A stretch of 64,000 nucleotides of DNA from Polytrichum commune (lineage: Eukaryota; Streptophyta; Polytrichopsida; Polytrichales; Polytrichaceae): positions 12,338,001-12,402,000 of the forward strand of contig OX485806.1 in the NCBI GenBank assembly GCA_950295325.1, given 5' to 3'. The notes beneath the pieces were generated by a model. That model worked only from the letters and a program-made list of their open reading frames with translations, searched no databases and had not been told where the DNA came from. The position numbers were made by a program, and so were the translations under genes. Positions 39,201 to 48,752 of the stretch are shown here, in pieces. The stretch's first letter is position 1. Every line of letters begins with the position of its first letter.

Positions 39201-40728
39201 GACATCCACACCTAAAGACAAACCACTCAAATATACAACTCCATTTAAGATAAGTAAGTCAATTAGGCCCGCTCACCTAAGAGTATGAGATTGAAAAGTA
39301 TGCCACACTAATATTGAACTTTAGTTGAATGTGAATGTTACACATGTCTCTTGCAACTGAGCTATAACGGTCATGCACATTCTTGGTTATACGTACTCAT
39401 GTGGCGCATTACAAGTTTGGGACAACAATATTCAACTTGAGAGTTTTGTTCTCCTCCTAAAAATGGGATTTGAGATTCAAGAAGGCATGTATTCACGACA
39501 CGAACATTTGGATCACATACACTTAACTCATGAATATCAAGATCAGACACACTTGACCCAAAAATTAAGCTACACGGGCCAAACAAATGTTACTGTCACC
39601 CACACTAAGAGTACATTTAAACTCAAGATCAAAAAAACTCCAATACGTCATGAGATCCTATTGGTCAAGAGCAAAATTTTGGACCCAAGGGATTTCCACT
39701 GGGATTTGAGAGTAAGACATGAAATAATGAAGTGATGATAATGTGGCTTCGTTTTCCCATCAAATCGTGCGGTAATCTTACTCAAGAAAACACTCCTAAT
39801 TTGCCAACCCAATGTTTTGGGCCCGGAAATATATGTGGGCAAGTGGAGACTCAAGCCTCGTGAATACAAATCTTTCGTTCCATGACAAAGCCTAGTCATA
39901 CATTTCCCATGTACGACAATCACATCGATTGTATGGTGCAATGAAGATTATGCGATTTGATATGAGGTTCATCTGTATGTGATGTGATATAAGGGCGCCC
40001 GACTCACAAACCCCTTCCTATCTTGGCAAAAACCCAATCGGGTGAAGCCCCAAAGAGACTCTCTAACCACTTTAGTGTAACATCGTCCCTTCCTTCCTTC
40101 CGTCTCTAGATGGGTGTTGTTGAGTGCATCCGTCTACCCAAGTACTAGCTTTAGTTTGTTCCAAACACTTGTTTCATGTCAATGAAAGTAATCCCATGCA
40201 TAAAAGGATTTCCATTCCTTCTTGCCATGGGCTAGATCACATCTTCATTTGGCTGGGCCCCGCCCCTCCTTCACTGCCCGGTTTTCCTATCCTCACATGC
40301 ATGGGAACTCTTCCCCGTTGGGAACCAATGTGACAATATCTCGTCACTTAAGTCATTAAGCTCCTTTGGCATGTGAAGGAACTCCATCAATTAACTCGGG
40401 AATGATTGTCTTTACTGCATGTGAATGGTTGTCCAACATGCTAGAGAGTTCGACATTAAAAGGGACTAGATTATAACTACGATGAGAGTGGATGACAAAT
40501 TGTGGAACCAACAAGTCATCCACTTTCTTGAGTTGGTTGTCAATCACAACCAATCGCCTCATGAACATGATTTGATAATCTCGAATGATATTGTGTCTTT
40601 ATGGATGAAAAGTTACGAAAAGTTTATTCACCCTTATGCTCTTGGATACACGATAAAAATATGTTGTATGTGACGAAGAGGATGGGTCAATTATTTCATT
40701 GTCTATTGTAGATCTCTTTGCGTGCGAA
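36210..40728. other. Intergenic, no convincing gene
   Basis: A GC-richer patch at 36890-37075 has a GTTAGGGTTAGGGTTT motif at 36969-36984 and a short frame, but no recognised product. Segments near 38075-38210 and 38405-38540 are a diverged ~0.33-kb direct repeat (GGTAGCAT(T/C)AATCA... AAAGAACATA). The frame at 39373-39735 has no recognisable domain. Confidence 0.45.
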
Positions 40729-41000
40729 CTACACTAAATATGATATTTAGTGTCACAAGGTATTTAATGTCACTATGGTAACTTTTCGGATGACACTTCT
40801 TATGAATAAGTGAACAAAGGTTGTCATGGATGATGGATGAGTTCATCCATTGGCCAAAATCCTACCTTCTCTTGTTAGCAACTTGTGATGGAATATTGTC
40901 ATGGACGATTGAAATTTGGATGAAAAAATCACTTGGTAAGTGACAGTAATTGCAACACTGTAAATCTATAAACCTCCAAATTGTATACAAGGAATGACAA

Positions 41001-41627
41001 GAAGAAGAAGAAGAAGAACTCCAGTCTCCGGAGGAGACCGGAGTGAATAAAGTGTATGTTCGTAGAACACCCTAGGCCATGCCTTACGGCAATGGTGTTA
41101 GATGTAAAACTACTTGGCCCTTTGCAGGACATAGGCACTATATTTAGTAACCGATAGTAAGTTTCGGTAGCCAGTTATTATGTATGAGCCTTGTTTTGAG
41201 GTAGTTAGTGGGGGGAGGGGGGATTTGTGTTGGTTTGGGGTTATTGTTTATTTATGCGGGGTCTTGGAGATCATTAATAGTTTGTCGATTTTCTAGCCTT
41301 CGTTTGTGGACTAATATGGAGTGTGCATATTGTGTGGCAATTATGTTAATTTTTTTAAACATGTTTTTGATTTTCGTGATGGGGATTGTGAACGTTGTTT
41401 CCAGTTTTTTCATTGATGGGATATGTATTGTGCCCCTTGCTCCTGCAACTAGTACCATGAGTGGGGCTACATTCCAACCCTTTGCTATGATGTTGTTTAT
41501 GAGTGGTTGGTATTTTGTGATTTTTTTGTCTAGGGTTTCAGTGGCGAATCTATCATTGCAATATGTGAATTCGATGAACTGTATGGTGATGTCAGGTGTA
41601 GGGGTTTCTGGGGGAGGGGGGGGGGGG
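41001..41627 (-). mobile_element. 5'-truncated LINE insertion with 3' hairpin and TTC tail
   Basis: The insert lies between direct repeats CAAGGAATGACAA (40988-41000 and 41628-41640), inside a T1 element. On the minus strand it begins at a G/C homopolymer junction, carries the end of an open frame (stop near 41252) and a ~250-base 3' UTR. It then ends with a hairpin (CTCCGGTCTCC paired with GGAGACTGGAG) and a TTC-repeat tail. The T1 copy at 47809 lacks it, giving the empty site. Confidence 0.88.
41252..41627 (-). pseudogene. C-terminal fragment of a LINE-encoded protein
   Basis: The minus-strand frame inside the LINE encodes about 124 residues up to its stop codon. Visible features are EFTYCNDRF, a following K-x-x-KYQPLI segment, KGWNV, VAGARGTIHIPS and a basic Gln-rich end (VHKRRLENRQ). 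The E...(K)...GW pattern is reminiscent of nuclease-like C-terminal domains of some reverse-transcriptase proteins, but this is recognition by eye and could be wrong. The upstream polymerase part is missing because of 5' truncation. Confidence 0.5.
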
Positions 41628-42063
41628 CAAGGAATGACAAATAATGTTGGGTTAACATTTAGTGTTGGTGACACTATACTGTGGTTTAGAATTAGTATTG
41701 ATGAAGACAAGTTGAATTGGCAACTTTAAACATCATATTTAGTGTAGCTTTTAAGCATCCCTAGAAACGCAATACACATGCAACAAAAAAAGGTTGTAAA
41801 ATGCACAGTCTCCTTGAATGCATGTGAAAACATGAGTCTTTAATGCACGTGAATAGTTGCCATGGATGTGGAACGATATTCGGTCACATGGTTTTTCTGA
41901 TGATAGTTGATTATTAATTTGTCAATTTAAACGGAATGACAAAAAGGAGAATATTAACCCTATCCATGCATAGTGTAGGTTCCGTTCACACACAAGGGCA
42001 ATGGTTTGTGATGACTATTTTCATCACCTTGGCCAAGTACTATAAGACACCATTCAATCACTA

Positions 42064-42757
42064 CACTAGGGCCACTTCACACACAAGACCGAGAGCCCGT
42101 GACCATTACACTTCAAGCACTCTCATTGGTGGAAGAGGCGGAGCTGGTCCAAGTTCACTTCACACTACACTGAGGGACCAACCGAGTATTTGAATGCAAG
42201 ATGGATGTAAAGTCTACATGGATTCCTACATGGCATCAAATGGATCATGTTTCATGGTCAGTTGGACTATTTTCAAAATCCACCTCTTGGACGTAGGCTT
42301 AACACAAAACCGGGAGACCATGGCACTCCGAACTCTCACAAATATTGATTTATTCTATTTTATCATGTGTGAGGACCCGTGTGAATAGAAATTCATTGAA
42401 ATGGCATTTGGTTGAGGGTCCGGTCACATATGACTTCGCACTACACTAGAGGGTCCGTGACCACACTACATGATTTTGGAAGCATCTTGGGATGGCCTTT
42501 GGACACTTTCTTTGGCGCTCTCACAATCTCATGGTCATGGCTCTCGGCTCGTGTGTAAAGTGGCCCTAAACATTGAAATTACACGATGTTGTATGTGTTT
42601 ATTGTATATTTCATGTTTTACCAACGAATGTCAAATTGGTTGTTTGGACACTACAAAACACTAACAACTTTTCTTGGTAGAAAATTGTATCACTAAGTAC
42701 AAAGATAAAACATTGTGTGACTCCAAATAATAAGGACACTAAACATCATATTTAGTG
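42064..42757. mobile_element. Family T1-related element interrupted by F1 copy 4
   Basis: A TA-flanked element whose right end is GACACTAAACATCATATTTAGTG. Its left end (CACTA...) is split by the F1 MITE. The interior (TTGGTTGTTTGGACA..., GTATCACTAAG) resembles the nested element at 21974-22185. The left inverted repeat is weak beyond the first ten bases. Confidence 0.6.
42069..42566 (+). mobile_element. Family F1 MITE, copy 4
   Basis: A 498-bp element with ends GGGCCACTTCACACACAAG and TGTGTAAAGTGGCCC. The flanks are CTA on the left and TAA on the right. Joining them gives CACTAAAC, the expected terminal sequence of the host T1 element, so it landed in that terminal repeat. Confidence 0.88.
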
Positions 42758-43201
42758 TAGTGTTAAGCAAATGAGTAAGGAGGGGGGGGGAGGGTATGAA
42801 CACTACCGACTATTCTATAACATGATCTTTTTTTTAACAATACTACTACAAAATGGGCATTGTAGGCCCTAAATTAGATTATTAAGACATACATGCCTTC
42901 ATTTGGAATGAATTGGCCCTCAACATGTAGGAGAGTTGTTTTTATTATAGCCCCTTAATCCATGATGGGCGTGTATACATAGATGTTAGGTACCATAATT
43001 CACGTTTATTGTTGACCACCTTATTTATTGATAAAGAATGAAAAATTTGCAAAATTGAGCACATGGTAAAGAAATGTGAATATCATCAATGCATAAAATT
43101 TACGAGACTTTTGTATAGGGCAATGCGATGGTCCAAAATTCCAAATGCCTATTCACATCTAAAGTGGTTCCAAGGCTAGAATCATGAGAGAGGTTTTACT
43201 A

Positions 43202-43576
43202 CACTTATTATCCCAATTAGTGAGGGAGGGCTAATAGTGAGTGTGGAGAATTAGTGAAGGTAATACTAAAAAAAACCATGCTATGAAATTAATGCCACCA
43301 AAAGATCTGGGAAACATTGATCATCTCAACATTATTCATAGCAGTATTGTTCATTGAAAGTATCGGCACTATTCATCTTGGCACTATTCACTAACATTCA
43401 AGTATTGGCAAACAAAAATTGTTATCACTCTACGAGCACCTTAGAACATGCACTTATTTCATTCATGGATTAAGAGTCACTTGGTAGAATATTCAACCCT
43501 CACTAAATTTGAGACTTGGCAAAATAATATGTGTTTAAGGAATTAGTAAGACACACACTAATTCGGATAATCAGTG
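43202..43576. mobile_element. Family T2 TIR element, copy C (375 bp)
   Basis: The ends CACTTATTATCCCAATTAGTG and CACTAATTCGGATAATCAGTG are inverted repeats, flanked by TA on each side (43200-43201, 43577-43578). It is oriented opposite to copy A. It gives the cleanest definition of the family. Confidence 0.82.
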
Positions 43577-43579
43577 TAA

Positions 43580-46225
43580 TGTTGGTTAATTATATATGTT
43601 TTGTTTATAGCAACCTCTAAAATTAGTGTTCATTATTGACATGAAGAACCTTTTAGTTGTGGACATGCAACTATCAATAGGAGATACCTCAATATCAAGA
43701 CTTAAATCATCGTTTGACATGGTAACAACAATCAACATTATATTAAGCTATTATTTTGGAAGTTTGACTTTCTTTTGGATTCAAATCACTCAACATCGAC
43801 TTCAATAGTTAGGAAAAAAGATAAAGATTTGAGACTGGATATTGCAATGGTGGCCCGCCAACTATTACTTTTATGATTTGCTCATAAAAACGGTTATGAA
43901 ATAACATGTACTCTAACATAATTCATTAACATGGAAGGTTGACTTCTTATAACTTTGCAATTATTATAGAAACTTGAGAATTGACTAAACACTGAGTCTT
44001 ACATGTGGAATGCACCAAGATTGGCACATTACACTATACAATGTATTGGACAAGGCAAGGTAAAGTGTACCAAAAAGTGGCTCCACTACTTCAATTATGA
44101 TTCTTATTTATTCAAGAGCATGAAATTGATTCAAAGTTCAACCTCTACTTGAATAAACAATCTATAATACCCTCAACAAAATTCTTATGTATGTAAAAAT
44201 TAAAAATTAAACATAGAAGGTTTGGAAACAAGGCCTATAATGTAGCTATATTGTTTTCATATAGATGTGCTTTTTCATCCTATTAAAACAAAATCAAATT
44301 CTAGAATAAGATGATAATACTAAAGTCTATGTATATATGTAGCCCATCATTGTGTCGAGGATTGAAACCATTCTTTCGAGTGCATTGTCAAGCCACTTCA
44401 CATCTACTTTCTAAAATGTTAATGTCACTTGCATCACTTTTTGGTCACTTGCATATTTTATGTGGGTGCTTTTTTCTTCAATAATTACTTCTTTTCTTTT
44501 CTTTCCATGTTTCATTTGGTCAATATAAGTGCAATGTCGTCAATCTACTAGTGAGAAACAAAATTGACGTCAAATGTTATATTGTTGGCATCAAATGTCA
44601 AATGCACTTCTTGGCCAACTTCCATTCAAGCATGACAAGGATCATGATTAGTTCATTTTATATTGCTTCAACCTAGTGTTGATGCATTCCCTGCGGTAGA
44701 ATGGAATGTCATACCTTAATGAATTGAAGTGCATTATGATACAAAAGATCGAGTTTATAGGTTGTCCAAAGCATGACGTCACCTTTTGTGCATGGCATCA
44801 AGGTACGTTAGATGTGGGACTAATAAGGTCAATTTTCTTAATCCAACACCTATATTTGAGTAGTCTATGACATGGGTTGCAATTGAGAATAGACACCCAA
44901 AAGACACATGTTATGATGAGATTATACTATGTGCCCAAAATATAGGCAACCATTTGAGCTTTGATATCTCGTACGATTGGGAGGATCAATGTGGTTGTTT
45001 ATTTAGAAAGAAAATCATCATTTTGACCACCTTTAAGTTTTCCACATCAACTCATATCCTAGAGCTTGAGATGACAATCTTCGTGATTCCCAATTGCTCA
45101 TTAGAGGAGACATTTTTTTTTTGTCGAATCCTAACGACCAAATTGCATGTGGAGTTGGAAGTGGGCACCCTCAAGTTAATTGCAAAAAGACATGACAAAT
45201 CATCCAGTGTCCAAAATTGCATCTTGCTTGGTGTAATAGCCACAAACTCTCTCTCTAGTTTTGACAAGCATTATGGACATTGAAATGCTCGGCCCCCGAC
45301 CTCGTGGCTCCCAAAAAGTTCCCAAGCTCAATTTACATGTTTGTAAGAGACAATGACCAAACTTGAAATTAAAATCCAGGGAGATTAAGAATAAGAGGCA
45401 AAAACTAACTCTCGAGATCGTGTTCATTTATATGTCCTAACACAAGAGAGCCAAAGGACACAACAATAGCATTGGCTAAAACCTCCAGCTTCATTCTCGT
45501 ATTCCACTCTCCGTTGGGCCTCCATTGAACCTTCTAACGATACCTCTAAGGTACGTGGGTTGTTGTTCGATTACCTTCCTTAATCAAACACCCATCTTCC
45601 ATTGGTGTGTGGGTAGGTGAAAATCACAAAAACAAAAATGACCATAACTACACACGTTGAAAAGAGAGTGGACCACGCCTTCAAACTTCACTAACTACTT
45701 CACAGTCAACATTGAACACAATCGAGAGGACCTCTGTGTTCAGGTAAGGAGCCAATAAACAAGCGTTTCCCAACAACCACACCTCAGTCAACAAAGGTTT
45801 GATTTTCAATCCAATTTTTGTTGATGCTTCATCGTCGATATATGCCACACGAGTTTTTGTTGCGTGAATCTAATCGGTGCAAGTTGGAGAGCACGAATAA
45901 ACGAACCAAATCGCAGGCACGCCACATACCATGTCAATAGGACCACATCTTTTACACCCTCCCTTTCTTCTTATATTCCATGTTACAAGCTAAGCTTCGC
46001 ATGCATCTATGGGTATCTCCGAAAATAAGAATCACATGTGGATGAGGTCATGGGAAAAGTAGCAGGCCGAACTTCAAATGGCTCCAAGTGGCTCCGTCAA
46101 CATGAGTAGTAGGACCACCGTGTTGGGAAACACCGCTCGCCAAAGATCTTGCAAGTGGGGGGCTAATTCCAAGCCCCCCCCCCCCCCCCCCCCCTTCCTT
46201 CTCCACAAGTTGCAATTCACATATC
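43580..46225. other. Intergenic, no convincing gene
   Basis: A 138-codon frame at 44867-45283 has no recognisable domain. A piece of it (AAAAGACA(C/T)ATGTTATGATGA) recurs near 57670, which suggests repeat rather than gene. A C tract of about 20 bases lies at 46176. Confidence 0.45.
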
Positions 46226-46228
46226 TAA

Positions 46229-46645
46229 GGGCCGGTTTAGACTACGAGTGTGGTCAAGGGGTTCACCGGTCGGTTAAGAATTTCAGCCGAAGAAGAAGAA
46301 GACAAGGTTGTTTTTTAAGGTCTGGTGGAGAACGAGATGGGAAACGATCAACAAATTTTGTCTCCAGCTGGAGATTTTCGGAGGTCGAGCTTTTTGTCCG
46401 AGGGTTTGAGGTTGCCCAAGAAACCGTGACCTCCTGGACCAGGGAACTTCCCTAGCCATAAGTGTTGCCATGATGACGACCATGTCGTTCGTTCTTTCAT
46501 CCATGCTTGAAGTTCTTCACTCGAGAAGTCATGGTTGTAGTTTAAACCCCAACTGGTCATAAACCCATTTGGTAGTCGATCGTACTGCTCCATTCCCCGA
46601 AATTTGTTGACTGTTGCACTTCTTCACCATAGTCTAAACCAACCC
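46229..46645. mobile_element. MITE (417 bp) with exact TAA duplication
   Basis: The left end GGCCGGTTTAGACTACGAG and right end CACCATAGTCTAAACCAACC are inverted repeats, flanked by TAA at 46226-46228 and 46646-46648. It is non-coding. It is related in layout, but not obviously in interior, to families F1 and F2. Confidence 0.8.
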
Positions 46646-46649
46646 TAAC

Positions 46650-47805
46650 GTGGCAACACATTAAACCAAGAAGTTTGGCATACATGTGGTAGCCTTATGA
46701 ACCAAAAATAATTACCAAGAATAGTGCAAGTTATGTTCACCCAATATTATATTGAAATAAGTATGAATTTTTGAAGTGAAAACTATGTTGTCACCCAAAA
46801 CTGTTAAGGAGGGGGGGGGGTTGATGTTCACGTGGTGAACATTCTCATTATAAATATGTAATTTTGAACCAAAAGTAGGTGTTGGGTTCAGGTCCTTGAT
46901 AGAATGCCCTAATTGGGTAGGGCCAGGGCTAGAGAACCACCTCTTTGAGTTGGGCCCACGTCACTATTACCAATGCAAAGGTAACCTTGACCTCTATAGA
47001 TTTGTGGTTAATTCATCTCAAGTGGATCCTCGTGAACTAATTTGGATGTTCTGATGCAAATTATGAGGTCCAATCTCCTTAAAAACGAAAACTACATGCT
47101 ATAATATGGTTGACTACGTTGATCCACCTTGGATGATGTTGGTGGGGGCCCAACTCAATGAGGTGGGTGTCTAACCTTGACCACCCAGTAGCGATTGAGA
47201 AGGACCCCTTCTCAATGCTTGATCAAATAACGTCCTACGAAAGCGTCAAACCTCATACTTTTTTCCAAGATCGTGTGGTAACATTAGACACGTCCTAAGA
47301 AACGCACATCCGTGCTTAGCAAGAACTTATGACATCATCATCAATCTTTCGTCAACTTTTTTCTTGCAAGCTAGCCGAAGTGAAGGGCCTCTCGTTTGTT
47401 TGTGGTAAGAAGATGCATGAAAAACGGTGGACATGTGGTGTTTCGACATATGTATGCAACAAGGAAGCATTTTTCAAGGATTGTTAAGCATTTGACCTTC
47501 CTCGGAGTGTGGGCCTATTGTGGGCCTATTGTGGGACCTTCCTACTCCACATACAGTGTTTAACTGCTGTATTGGACCATGAATCACCTTATTCAGTTAA
47601 CAATTACAAACATCTCAGATTGTAAGAATCAGAGTTGGAATGCAAAAATTGAGTATCCTGATTTCGTTCGCCATTGGACCTTGAATAGTATCTATATTTT
47701 GAGCACATGGACACAAGTTTATGGTGTCCGTTCCTGACTACAATCCTTGCCATATAAGTGTCCAATTAAGAAGAATGACGACACGAGGCACACATGCCTC
47801 AGAAG
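46650..47805. other. Intergenic, no gene seen
   Basis: It contains a G tract at 46811. A dispersed segment (GCTATAATATGGTTGACTA near 47100) has a relative near 39005. The GTGTCCGTTCCTGACTACAA block at 47725 recurs at 48620 and 50163. Confidence 0.45.
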
Positions 47806-47808
47806 CTA

Positions 47809-48159
47809 CCCTAAAGATGGTATTTAGTATCACCGATTCTATTTTGTGCTCAATACGAATTGTAAACTGCGGTGTAGTGTCACCAACACTAAATGTTAAC
47901 CCAACATTATTTGTCATTCGTGTAAACTCTTGGGGGGATTATAGATTTACATTGTTGCAATTACTGTCACTTACCAAGTGATTTTCATCCAAACTCAATC
48001 ATCCATGATAATATTCCATCACAAGTTGCTGACAAGAGAAGGTAGGGTTTTCACCAATGGATGAACTCATCCATCATTCCATGCCAATATTTTCTCACCT
48101 TTTCATACAAAATGTCATCCGAAAAGTTGCCATAGTTACACCAAATATTGTATTTAGTG
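47809..48159. mobile_element. Family T1 TIR element (351 bp), LINE-free reference copy
   Basis: The ends are CCCTAAAGATGGTATTTAGT (decayed) and CCAAATATTGTATTTAGTG, flanked by TA (47807-47808, 48160-48161). It aligns in reverse orientation with both flanks of the LINE at 41001-41627, reading TTTGTCATTCGTGTAAACTC through the insertion point. Confidence 0.82.
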
Positions 48160-48752
48160 TAGATAATTCCCTAGTTCCATTTTACGCCCAGATTCAGTGA
48201 TCTGTAGAAGTCATTCTCCTGCAAATCTTGAAGCAAAGCCTTTTTCCTGATCTAAGTGACGGGCAGAGCATTGAATAAAGTGCAATATTTCTACTGGAAA
48301 TTTTGTGATTTACATTAAGTACTCCAAGGCTTTGCCAGAAGCTCCAGTGAGGTTCATATGTTGGAAGGAAGTTCACAAAAAAACAAACCCACATGCTCTG
48401 ATAACAAGTCAAGCACAACACAGGTCCCCCGGGAATCGAGATATTACTTAAGATAACAACCGTCATCCGGTGTTGTGGTCGAAATATGCAAAAGGTAGAA
48501 TAGGTCAAAGTGGAGATTCTCTTTCTCTTCACGCGGATGCTTCAAATTGTGTTAGCTATCGAATCTAGAATAGGGTCTACATTGTCAGCACATTGTCCCA
48601 TCTCATTGTAACATGTTTTTTAAGTGTCCATTCTTAACTACAAGCCTTGCCATACACCACTCAAATATAGGTGTCCAATAAAGAGGAGTGACCACATAAG
48701 GTCCACACCTTAGTATTATTCAATTTGAAACACACGGGTGCCCACTTTTATG

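Larger units (their letters stand above)
40732..41744. mobile_element. Family T1 TIR element containing a nested LINE fragment
   Basis: The ends are CACTAAATATGATATTTAGTG and its near-match inverted repeat ending CATCATATTTAGTG, flanked by TA (40730-40731, 41745-41746). Removing the 627-bp LINE insert and one copy of its 13-bp duplication leaves ~373 bp. That remainder aligns end to end with the T1 copy at 47809-48159 in reverse orientation. Confidence 0.88.

Noticed and set aside
39373-39735. 120-codon plus-strand frame
   Set aside because: No domain, no neighbouring exons, and it overlaps an equally long minus-strand frame in repeat-rich DNA.
41208-41729. Plus-strand 173-codon hydrophobic frame
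   Set aside because: It is antisense to the LINE protein end and crosses both insertion junctions, so it cannot be an evolved gene.
44867-45283. 138-codon plus-strand frame
   Set aside because: No domain recognised, and part of it recurs near 57670 as a dispersed repeat.
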